This document shows positions 43,959 to 51,062 of a DNA stretch of 52,873 bases, piece after piece. The DNA comes from an uncultured Bacteroides sp. (GTDB taxonomy: Bacteria > Bacteroidota > Bacteroidia > Bacteroidales > Bacteroidaceae). Both the position numbers and the translations under genes were made by a program. Where the stretch lies: assembly GCA_900542985.1 (NCBI GenBank), contig UQPQ01000019.1:1-52873 (forward strand). The letters run 5' to 3'. Under the pieces are notes generated by a model, which saw only the letters and a program-made list of their open reading frames with translations, was not told where the DNA came from and did no database searches. Numbering within the stretch: position 1 is the stretch's first letter; each line of letters begins with the position of its first letter.

Positions 43959-45301
43959 ATGGTAACCCGCTTTCTTTGGTCGAACTGAATGCGCTGGTGC
44001 GTCGTAGTATTCGTGCCTGTCTGCCCGACGAGTACTGGGTACAGGCCGAACTGAGTGAAGTGCGTGCCAATTATTCAGGACATTGCTACCTGGAGTTTGT
44101 GCAGAAAGACAGCAAGAGCAATGCACTGCTGGCAAAGGCACGCGGTATTATCTGGAGTAACGTATACTACCGGCTTAAGCCTTATTTTGAACGGGAAACG
44201 GGACAGGCTTTCACTTCCGGTATCAAAGTACTCGTTAAAGTGACAGTCGACTTTCATGAACTCTACGGCTATTCGCTTACCGTAGTCGATATTGACCCCA
44301 CTTATACATTGGGCGATATGATGCGCCGGCGCAAGGAGATATTGAAAAGGCTGGACGAAGAAGGAGTGCTTACTTTAAACAAAGAGTTGGAAATGCCTTT
44401 GTTGCCCCAACGTATTGCGGTTATCTCTTCGGCAACTGCTGCCGGTTACGGCGACTTCTGTAATCAACTTGCCAGCAATCCGTTCGGCTTTGTTTTTTAT
44501 CCTCATCTTTTCCCGGCTGTCATGCAGGGAGAGCGGATTGAAGCTTCCATCATTCAGGCACTCGACCGTATCTATAGTCAGCAGGATTGTTGGGATGTAG
44601 TTGTCATTATCCGTGGGGGAGGAGCTGTTTCCGATTTATCCGGATTCGATACTTATGCCTTGGCTGCTAATTGTGCTCAGTTTCCGTTACCGCTTATTAC
44701 TGGTATTGGACATGAACGCGATGATACGGTGCTCGATCTTATTGCACACACCCGTGTCAAAACCCCAACAGCGGCTGCCGAGTTATTGATAGACCGTGTG
44801 CGCCGCACGGCAGAACAGCTGGAAGCATACACCGATTATTTTTACAGGGAAATTCCCCAACGTCTGGAACAGGAAAAGAAGAGACTGACGCAGTGGGTAT
44901 CTCGTTTTCCAGCTCAGGTACAGATGAGGCTGCAGCAGGAACATTTCCGGCAGGAGCGTTTTACCAAGCGTATGGCCGCAGCATGGCAGGCTCGTTTGCT
45001 GCGTGAAGAATACCGGCTTCGTGTAGAAAAACGTATGGAAGTAGCTTGTATGTCGCGTTTGCAGCGGGAACTTCATCGCATTGAACTGATGGAGCAGAAG
45101 ACACAGGCTGCATCGCCGGAACTGCTTTTGAAAAAAGGGTATAGTATCACATTGAAAGACGGTAAGGCAGTGACCGATGCTTCTACACTGAAAGCAGGAG
45201 ATAAAGTAGTGACGCGTATGGCATCGGGAGAGGTGGAAAGTATAGTAGAGAAAATAAATTTAAAAACAGAATACAATGGCAAAAAAAGAAACATACAGTG
45301 A
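43955..45301 (+). CDS. xseA: Exodeoxyribonuclease VII large subunit
   Basis: Catalytic subunit of ExoVII, which degrades single-stranded DNA from both ends in repair. The 448 residues begin MNGNPLSLVELNALVRRSIR. An OB-fold domain lies at about 12-105 (YWVQAELSEVRANYSGHCYL), the nuclease core at about 120-310 (RIAVISSATAAGYGDFCNQL, VVIIRGGGAVSDLSGFDTYA, GIGHERDDTVLDLIAHTRVK), then long coiled-coil helices (310-410). The in-frame ATG at 43913 lies in the protease gene and is rejected: the ATGA overlap at 43955-43958 gives the family-like N-terminus. It overlaps xseB by 26 bases. Confidence 0.95.
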   Translation: MNGNPLSLVELNALVRRSIRACLPDEYWVQAELSEVRANYSGHCYLEFVQKDSKSNALLAKARGIIWSNVYYRLKPYFERETGQAFTSGIKVLVKVTVDFHELYGYSLTVVDIDPTYTLGDMMRRRKEILKRLDEEGVLTLNKELEMPLLPQRIAVISSATAAGYGDFCNQLASNPFGFVFYPHLFPAVMQGERIEASIIQALDRIYSQQDCWDVVVIIRGGGAVSDLSGFDTYALAANCAQFPLPLITGIGHERDDTVLDLIAHTRVKTPTAAAELLIDRVRRTAEQLEAYTDYFYREIPQRLEQEKKRLTQWVSRFPAQVQMRLQQEHFRQERFTKRMAAAWQARLLREEYRLRVEKRMEVACMSRLQRELHRIELMEQKTQAASPELLLKKGYSITLKDGKAVTDASTLKAGDKVVTRMASGEVESIVEKINLKTEYNGKKRNIQ

Positions 45302-45482
45302 AGCGATGAAACGGCTGGAAGCCATCGTATCGCAGATAGAAAGTAACGAGTTGGATATCGACAGCCTGGGAGAACATCTGAAAGAAGCCCAGAAACTCAT
45401 AAAATACTGTCGTGATAAACTTTATAAGGCAGATGCCGAAATAAAGAAAATGCTTGAAGAAGGAGAAGAAACGGAAGCTTGA
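45276..45482 (+). CDS. xseB: Exodeoxyribonuclease VII small subunit
   Basis: 68 residues, standard XseB length. EAMKRLEAIVSQIESNELDI is the family N-terminus, followed by a helical pair that binds the XseA coiled coil, and an acidic tail (EEGEETEA). Its ATG lies inside the last codons of xseA (26-base overlap), which implies coupled translation and a fixed subunit ratio. No simple T-run terminator follows; repeat element C begins 51 bases after the stop. Confidence 0.95.
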   Translation: MAKKETYSEAMKRLEAIVSQIESNELDIDSLGEHLKEAQKLIKYCRDKLYKADAEIKKMLEEGEETEA

Positions 45483-45532
45483 GCAGTTTCATCTGGCTGT
45501 GATTGTATAGGATTACTGAAGAGAATTGCAGC

Positions 45533-45616
45533 CATTGACGATGCTGATTGTAAAGTTCCCGATACTGAATATGAATCGGCGGCATCGCTTTTTATAGCTG
45601 ATGTCGCCGATCTATT
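45533..45616. repeat. Modular repeat element C, four 21-base units
   Basis: Units begin at 45533, 45554, 45575 and 45596 (84 bases). The fourth, AGCTGATGTCGC followed by CGAT, aligns with the fourth unit of element B, AGCCGACGTCGC followed by CGAA. ATCGGCGGCATCGC (45575-45588) pairs with GCTGATGTCGCCGAT (45598-45612) with one mismatch and one bulge. The units are more diverged than in A and B. The element fills most of the gap between converging xseB and GH92 and may be the only terminator there. Confidence 0.7.
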
Positions 45617-45632
45617 TATAAGGATTTTAGAA

Positions 45633-47858
45633 TCATGCTACAGGCTGGTCGCCCATCACGAATTTGAGATTTCCTCCCTTCATGATATCTGCATAATCAA
45701 TCCAGGCCTTCTTATAATCCTGACCATTCAGAATGACATGCTGGATATACTTGTTTTCTTTTCCTTTATTTTCCTTTTCGATAGTAAACTTACCTTCAGG
45801 AACATTGATTTCTACTTTGTCGAAGAGGGGATAACCGAATACGAATTTTCCTCCTGCCGGTTCTACCTGATAGAATCCCATTGAAGAAAGGACATACCAT
45901 GCAGACATCTGGCCTACATCCTCATTGCCGGATAATCCGTCGGGTTTGTCGGTATACATAGTATGAAGAATTTCGTTCACCCGTTCCGCAGTCTTCCACG
46001 GCTGACCTACCAGTGTATATAAATAAGTAGTATGGTGTCCCGGTTCGTTTCCATGTGCATACTGTCCGATGAGGCCGCTGATATCAGGAGAAGAACTGTC
46101 GCCCATGTGGCTGTCGACGATGAACAGTGAATCCAACTTGTTGACAAAGGCCTCTTTGCTTCCGAAGCAACCTACCAGCCCTTCCACATCGTGAGGAACC
46201 AGCCAGGTATACTGCCATGCATTACCTTCGCAGTAGTCATCGTCTCTGTGGGTCGATGCACAAGGATCGAAAGGTGTACGTATGGAACCGTTGAGCATTT
46301 TTCCTCTCATAAATCCGGTTGTCGGGTCGAAATAATTCTTATACGACTTGCTTCTTTCCAGGAAATACTTGTAGTCATCCTGCTTGTTCAGTTTCAATGC
46401 AGCCTGTGCTACACACCAGTCGGCAATGGCATATTCCATGTCGTATGCAATGGCTTCTTTCATCAGGTCGGCAGGGATAAAGCCGTATTTGATACGATGC
46501 TCCATACCACGTTCGGGCAACATAGACGATTCTTTCAGTGCCTTGTATGCCTCTTCCATGTCGAATCCTTTTATACCTTTCAAAATAGCATCTGCTACTA
46601 CGGGTACTCCCGGATTTCCTACCATACAGTCTGTTTCACATCCCATGAGGTGCCATACAGGCAGTTTGCCCTGTTGCTGGTAGATGTGAATCATGGTATT
46701 GATGATGTCGTTCATTTTTTCCGGATGAAGCAGAGTCATCAAAGGCTGTGCGGCACGGTATGTATCCCACAAAGAGAAAGTAGTGTAGTTTACAAATCCT
46801 TCTCCTTTGTGCATGTTATGGTCGGCACCGTAGTAGTCGCCGTTTACATCACAGAATACAGAAGGAGCAAACATGGTATGATAAAGGCTTGTATAGAAAA
46901 TCCGCTTCGAAGCCTCGTCGTTTGTGTACACTTTCACCTTATTCAACTCATTGTTCCATGCTTCTTTGGCATCTGCAATGGTCTTTTCGAAGTTCCATCC
47001 GCTCAACTCAGTCTGCATGTTGAGTTGTGCATTTGCTTCAGAAGTAGGAGAGAGAGCTACCTTCAGATAAATTGGTTCTTCTTGTCCGGCTGCAAAGTTT
47101 ACTCGGGCAAAGAGCTTCTTGCCTTTGGCTTCTTTTCCACTCTTTGTTGCATTGTCTACAATGAATTCTACATTTTCAAACTTCTTGGAGAATACAGCCG
47201 TAAAGAAGACACGCTGGTCGCTGGACCATCCTGTAGAGTAACGGTATCCGCTGACAGTGCTGTCGTTTACCACCTGTATAAAGGCTTCGGTCGGTGCATC
47301 CCAGCATCCTCCGTTCACCATGTCGAATACGATAGCCGGCTTTTCGTCTGCAGGGAAAGTATATTTATGGAATCCTACTCGTTTGGTAGCAGTCAGTTCC
47401 ACATCAATATCATATCTCAGAAGATGTGTCTTGTAATATCCGGGAGTGACAACTTCCTTCGAACGGTCGGAGTACGACCATAGTCCGGTATCGTATGAAG
47501 ATTCATCTCCTCGGGCATAGGTAACTTCTCCTGTCACAGGCATAACGTTGATGTCGTGAAGGTCGCCGATACCTGTTCCACTAAGATGAGTGTGCGGAAA
47601 TCCTATCACTGTAGAGTCAGATACATGATATCCTGATACCCAATCCCACAATTGCGGGATGCTGCTTGGTCCCAGTTGTACAAATCCGTAGGGAACATTG
47701 GCCCCATAGAACACATGGCCGTGGCCTCCTGTTCCGATTTTCGGATCTACAAAGCACGTAAGATCTTCATTCGCTTCCTGTACAGAAGTGGAGTTGCTTC
47801 CACACGCAGCGAATAATGCTGTGGCTAACACCGTCAGTACGATTGGTTTTTTATTCAT
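45633..47858 (-). CDS. GH92-family alpha-mannosidase lipoprotein
   Basis: 741 residues, typical of GH92. The lipoprotein signal peptide ends LFAAC (Cys at about 19), so it is anchored to a membrane. The N-terminal beta domain starts DLTCFVDPKIGTGGHGHVFY and the catalytic (alpha/alpha)6 part carries TTFSLWDTYRAAQPLMTLL, MGCETDCMVGNPGVPVVAD (Glu candidate for the general acid) and LSGNEDVGQMSAWYVLSSMG near 645. These match well-studied Bacteroides GH92 exo-alpha-mannosidases acting on N-glycan-type mannose. It is a separate transcription unit, divergent from the 249-residue gene. Confidence 0.92.
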   Translation of the reverse strand: MNKKPIVLTVLATALFAACGSNSTSVQEANEDLTCFVDPKIGTGGHGHVFYGANVPYGFVQLGPSSIPQLWDWVSGYHVSDSTVIGFPHTHLSGTGIGDLHDINVMPVTGEVTYARGDESSYDTGLWSYSDRSKEVVTPGYYKTHLLRYDIDVELTATKRVGFHKYTFPADEKPAIVFDMVNGGCWDAPTEAFIQVVNDSTVSGYRYSTGWSSDQRVFFTAVFSKKFENVEFIVDNATKSGKEAKGKKLFARVNFAAGQEEPIYLKVALSPTSEANAQLNMQTELSGWNFEKTIADAKEAWNNELNKVKVYTNDEASKRIFYTSLYHTMFAPSVFCDVNGDYYGADHNMHKGEGFVNYTTFSLWDTYRAAQPLMTLLHPEKMNDIINTMIHIYQQQGKLPVWHLMGCETDCMVGNPGVPVVADAILKGIKGFDMEEAYKALKESSMLPERGMEHRIKYGFIPADLMKEAIAYDMEYAIADWCVAQAALKLNKQDDYKYFLERSKSYKNYFDPTTGFMRGKMLNGSIRTPFDPCASTHRDDDYCEGNAWQYTWLVPHDVEGLVGCFGSKEAFVNKLDSLFIVDSHMGDSSSPDISGLIGQYAHGNEPGHHTTYLYTLVGQPWKTAERVNEILHTMYTDKPDGLSGNEDVGQMSAWYVLSSMGFYQVEPAGGKFVFGYPLFDKVEINVPEGKFTIEKENKGKENKYIQHVILNGQDYKKAWIDYADIMKGGNLKFVMGDQPVA

Positions 47859-48108
47859 TTCTTTAAGTTTTATATGAAAGGTAAATAATATGCTATAGTA
47901 TTGATTAATAGTTGTGTAACGATTATATTGTCTGGGCTGTCTTCTCTTTTTCTTATAAGTATGCCCTTATCATTCCGTTTACAGCGTATAAAGATATGAG
48001 ATTTTATGGTCTGACAGACGGTTTTTGCAAAGAATTTGTATATCAGTAGAAAAATAGATGAGCTAATGTTTTGGAATTGCTTCTAAATAATAAAAGTCGA
48101 GAATGGCG
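47859..48108. other. Intergenic region between divergent genes
   Basis: About 250 AT-rich bases. No gene found. No TAnnTTTG box is seen in front of the GH92 gene on the minus strand, and no 21-base modules occur here. Confidence 0.45.
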
Positions 48109-48137
48109 TTGAGTATATTGAAAAACTGTCTATCTTT
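48109..48137 (+). promoter_or_regulatory. Promoter of the 249-residue protein
   Basis: TTG (48109-48111), 18-base spacer, TATCTTTG (48130-48137), 44 bases before the ATG at 48182. Confidence 0.75.
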
Positions 48138-48181
48138 GTTTTTATAATCTTTTGATTATTAATGTAATAAATTAAAATATA

Positions 48182-48931
48182 ATGGATTTGAATATGAATT
48201 TAAGAAGTAACAATTATGTTCTCAATCTGTATTCTCAGATTAAGGATTTGAGTTGCGAAGATAAAGAAAAGAAATTACTTGGTGTATTCAAAGAATTGGC
48301 AGAACATATATTAAGCGGCTATTTTCTGATAAAGAAGAATCAAAGTGATTCTTTTGTAAAAGTGCATCCTACTTGTGTGGAGTTTTATTGCTACGAAGAA
48401 GGGGAGGGTAAAGATAAAATCAAGGATTATAGTGTTTATCACAGAAACAAAGAGGATAGAACGTTTGATAAATCCGTTTTTCCACTTGGAATACTTCACA
48501 ATCATATATCAGGAATAGATATGACATTCGAACAAGGAGAGGACTCTGCAAATGCCATACGCTTGTCAGCATTGATCAGAGAATTTCGTATAGACGATAG
48601 TGGCAAAAAAGAAGATAAATATGATATGGAGTATATTAATATAGAAAAAAAGAAAAATGGCGGTATCGTGACAAAGCCGACTTATCTGTACGATGCACTC
48701 TATTCGCAATTTTCAATTTTTGAAGGCTTTAGTATACAGTGGATAGATGGAGAGAAAAAAGCGGTATTAGAAGAAAGTTCAGAACCGAGAATTAATGTGC
48801 CGGAATATGAAGTGAAGAATAATAAGCATGTACCTGTCTCTAAAAAGAAAACTACAGCAGAAGATATTTTGACCAAGAATGAAAAATACAAGCAATGTCT
48901 TAGAAAATGGAAGTTTAAATTAAAGCAATAA
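48182..48931 (+). CDS. Unrecognised 249-residue protein
   Basis: No signal peptide or membrane segment. Notable blocks: VHPTCVEFYCYEEG (about 60-73), YSVYHRNK (82-89), FPLGILHNHISGIDMTFE (100-117), LSALIREF (128-135), PTYLYDALYSQF (166-177), and a basic C-terminus (YKQCLRKWKFKLKQ). The order VEFY/E, H, a Gly-His hydrophobic turn, then ALIR faintly resembles 3-methyladenine DNA glycosylase (AAG) folds, but this is weak and I assign no function. It has its own promoter. The Lys/Glu-rich, low-GC composition differs from neighbours and suggests transfer. A second in-frame ATG at 48194 is possible. Confidence 0.75.
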   Translation: MDLNMNLRSNNYVLNLYSQIKDLSCEDKEKKLLGVFKELAEHILSGYFLIKKNQSDSFVKVHPTCVEFYCYEEGEGKDKIKDYSVYHRNKEDRTFDKSVFPLGILHNHISGIDMTFEQGEDSANAIRLSALIREFRIDDSGKKEDKYDMEYINIEKKKNGGIVTKPTYLYDALYSQFSIFEGFSIQWIDGEKKAVLEESSEPRINVPEYEVKNNKHVPVSKKKTTAEDILTKNEKYKQCLRKWKFKLKQ

Positions 48932-49045
48932 TATAATAGCCGACTATGAATCCAATGCTATATTCAAATAGTATGAAATCGCCTTTTTAATACAGACATA
49001 TAATGTAGCAGGAATAAAAAAGTGAAGAGAACTTTTGGAAGTTTT
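48932..49045. other. AT-rich spacer downstream of the 249-residue gene
   Basis: No hairpin terminator seen before element B. The gap 48932-49299 as a whole holds element B and the rpsP terminator. Confidence 0.4.
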
Positions 49046-49129
49046 AATCAGCGTCGTTGAATGTAGAACCAGCGTTGTTGGCTATACATTCAACGACGCT
49101 GTTTGTATAGCCGACGTCGCCGAATTAAA
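49046..49129. repeat. Modular repeat element B, four 21-base units
   Basis: Units begin at 49046, 49067, 49088 and 49109, each with C at 4, CG at 7-8, G at 11 and G at 14. CAGCGTCGTTGAATGTA (49049-49065) is a perfect 17-bp reverse complement of 49085-49101. A competing 9-bp stem pairs GGCTATACA (49080-49088) with TGTATAGCC (49104-49112); the two stems share bases 49085-49088 so they exclude each other. Located between the converging 249-residue gene and rpsP. Confidence 0.85.
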
Positions 49130-49228
49130 CCAATGAATGGAATCATAGATTTATATTATTGATAATGAGTGTCTTTTATACGGATGACTGAGAAAATTTT
49201 GTTTTACCCAATAGCCTGAATTGATATA

Positions 49229-49275
49229 AAAAAGAAAGAGACCATCTCAAAATGATTTGAGACAGTCTCTTTTTA
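49229..49275. terminator. Terminator of rpsP
   Basis: AAGAAAGAGACCATCTCAAAA and TTTGAGACAGTCTCTTTTT form a stem of about 15 bp with one mismatch, with A and T tracts outside. It is 25 bases past the rpsP stop. Confidence 0.85.
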
Positions 49276-49299
49276 ATTTTTTCGAAGTAAAAGAACCGA

Positions 49300-49848
49300 T
49301 TATGCTTCAGCAGGAGCTTCAGTTGCTTCTTCAGCAGTTGCTTCTTCTGCGTTAGCAGCAGCTTCTGCTTCAGCTTTTGCAGCAGCTTCAGCAGCTTTCT
49401 TTTCAGCTACTTTCTTAGCGATTTCTTCGTTTACTTTCTTTTCAGCTTCCATACGTGCTTTTGCGTCAGCCTTCTTAGCTTCTTCTTCTTTAGCTTTCAA
49501 AGCAGCCAAACCGTTCTGCTTGTTTTCTTTCCAAGCGTTGAAACGAGCTTCTGCAGTAGCTTCGTCGAATGCACCTTTAGCTACACCACCCATCAAGTGT
49601 TTCTTCATGTAAACACCTTCACGAGACAAGATGTTGCGTACAGTGTCTGTAGGCTGTGCACCTACCATTACCCAGTGGTATGCACGTTCGAAATTCAAAT
49701 CTACTGTGGCAGGATTGGTATTTGGGTTGTAAGTACCAATTTTCTCAGTAAATCTACCATCACGTGGTGCTCTTGCATCTGCAATAACAATTGAATAAAA
49801 CGCATAACCTTTGCGTCCGTTTCTCTGCAATCTGATTTTAGTTGCCAT
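49300..49848 (-). CDS. rpsP: 30S ribosomal protein S16 with long C-terminal tail
   Basis: Residues 1-80 are S16 ([59 protein letters not shown]). The remaining about 100 residues are Ala/Lys/Glu-rich helix-forming repeats ([40 protein letters not shown]), more than doubling the usual 80-90 residues. Such tails occur in other Bacteroidetes; the role is unknown. The gene is alone, not in the rpsP-rimM-trmD-rplS order of E. coli. A strong promoter gives a short leader that starts with a hairpin. Confidence 0.95.
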   Translation of the reverse strand: MATKIRLQRNGRKGYAFYSIVIADARAPRDGRFTEKIGTYNPNTNPATVDLNFERAYHWVMVGAQPTDTVRNILSREGVYMKKHLMGGVAKGAFDEATAEARFNAWKENKQNGLAALKAKEEEAKKADAKARMEAEKKVNEEIAKKVAEKKAAEAAAKAEAEAAANAEEATAEEATEAPAEA

Positions 49849-49887
49849 TTTTACTTGTTAATTTTTTAAGTGAATGATTTGAATTAT

Positions 49888-49906
49888 GCCAATATCCCGT
49901 ATTGGC
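49888..49906 (-). promoter_or_regulatory. Hairpin at the 5' end of rpsP mRNA
   Basis: GCCAATA and TATTGGC form a perfect 7-bp stem around a 5-base loop. The predicted transcription start lies at about 49905, so the mRNA begins at or inside this hairpin. Confidence 0.55.
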
Positions 49907-49911
49907 GGGTG

Positions 49912-49941
49912 CAAAGATACGACTTTTATTTGTATTACAAA
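49912..49941 (-). promoter_or_regulatory. Promoter of rpsP
   Basis: Minus strand TTTG (49941-49938), 18-base spacer, TATCTTTG (49919-49912). Confidence 0.8.
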
Positions 49942-49955
49942 AGGTTAAGTGCTAA

Positions 49956-50798
49956 TTATTTGTTATTTATTTCACGAAGCCACTTTTCTAATTCGCCTGT
50001 CCACTGACGTTTGTAGATGAAAGAGTCGCTAAATCCCCATCCATGACCTCCGATAGGGTAGGTATGCAGGCTGGCAGGAACTTTGTTTTTTACCAGTGCC
50101 ATATAATAGTTTACACTGTTTGCTACCGGTACCGCACTGTCGTCACTACTATGCATGATAAAAGCTGGAGGAGTTTGTGGGGTGACTTGTAATTCGTTGG
50201 AATATTTTCTTTCAAGTTCTTTTGATGGATTCTTGCCTAATAGATTGTTATGAGATCCCATGTGGGTATAAGTCGGATCCATAGTAATTACAGGATAGAA
50301 AAGAATCTGGAAATCCGGACGAGTTTCGGTATCGGTAAAATGAGTAGCTACAGTACTGGCAAGATGTCCTCCTGCCGAAGACCCCATGATACCCAGCTTT
50401 TTTATGTTCCATTCAGTGGCGTGTTGGTGCATAATACGTAAAGCTTGTTGTGCATCGCTTAGTGGAACTTCGTTGTTTCCATTGGGCATGCGATAGGTCA
50501 GTACAGCATAAGTAATCCCCTGACTGTTGAACCATTTTGCCATATCGTGTCCCTCATGATATACTGCAAGGTTAAAGTATCCTCCTCCGGGACAGGCAAC
50601 AATAGCCATTCCGTTTCCTGCTTTGGCTGGATAAACTGTAAGAGTTGGTTCTGCTACATAAAGCGGACCGTTTTCTACTTGGCGGGTCATGTTGTTGGTG
50701 TTTGGAGCTTTATCAGGCCATAACTTGATTTCTGTTGGCTTTTGAGCGGCGAGCATGGTTGATAGAAGCATCAGGCTCATGAGAAATAGCTTTTTCAT
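49956..50798 (-). CDS. Alpha/beta-hydrolase, probable carbohydrate esterase
   Basis: 280 residues with a signal peptide (MKKLFLMSLMLLSTMLAAQK), so exported. The catalytic Ser is in GIMGSSAGGHLASTV (GxSxG, about residue 145). The Asp is in IMHSSDDSAVP and the His in PIGGHGWGF near the C-terminus. VACPGGGYFNLAVYHEGHDM forms the oxyanion region. This pattern is the xylanase/acetyl-esterase-like group (BD-FAE, Axe-type) often used to deacetylate plant or host glycans. The exact substrate is unknown. A TATCTTTG box lies far upstream (50960-50953), leaving a long leader. Confidence 0.87.
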   Translation of the reverse strand: MKKLFLMSLMLLSTMLAAQKPTEIKLWPDKAPNTNNMTRQVENGPLYVAEPTLTVYPAKAGNGMAIVACPGGGYFNLAVYHEGHDMAKWFNSQGITYAVLTYRMPNGNNEVPLSDAQQALRIMHQHATEWNIKKLGIMGSSAGGHLASTVATHFTDTETRPDFQILFYPVITMDPTYTHMGSHNNLLGKNPSKELERKYSNELQVTPQTPPAFIMHSSDDSAVPVANSVNYYMALVKNKVPASLHTYPIGGHGWGFSDSFIYKRQWTGELEKWLREINNK

Positions 50799-50981
50799 AC
50801 GTGTTTTGAATTGTTTTTTTGTTGATATAATATCTAATGTTTTTTCTTATAATTTATCTATTGTAGATACAGAAGTAAATTTGTGTTTTTCACTTTCTGA
50901 TTGTATAATGATGCTTAGGAGTATGATTACCGGATATCGGGATTGGTGAGTTCAAAGATAGCACAAACTTTTAAAAGAAAA
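50799..50981 (-). promoter_or_regulatory. Long leader and promoter box of the esterase gene
   Basis: Minus strand TATCTTTG at 50960-50953 would start transcription near 50947, giving a leader of about 150 bases. The near-palindrome CCGGATATCGGG sits right at its start. No closer -7 box was found. Confidence 0.5.
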
Positions 50982-50982
50982 A

Positions 50983-51030
50983 ATCCCCACAGACTTCTGT
51001 ATATGCAGAATATCTGTGGGGAATTTTGTT
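50983..51030. terminator. Terminator of the OPT transporter gene
   Basis: ATCCCCACAGA pairs with TCTGTGGGGAAT around an interior that also pairs (TTCTG with CAGAA), with A and T tracts outside. 33 bases past the OPT stop on the minus strand. Confidence 0.9.
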
Positions 51031-51062
51031 TTTAGCATAGATATATTAGGTGTATCCGAAGT

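Noticed and set aside
46191..47483. 430-codon plus-strand frame opposite the second GH92 gene
   Set aside because: It lies wholly antisense to a well-supported GH92 gene and its product has no recognisable domain; it is a shadow frame.
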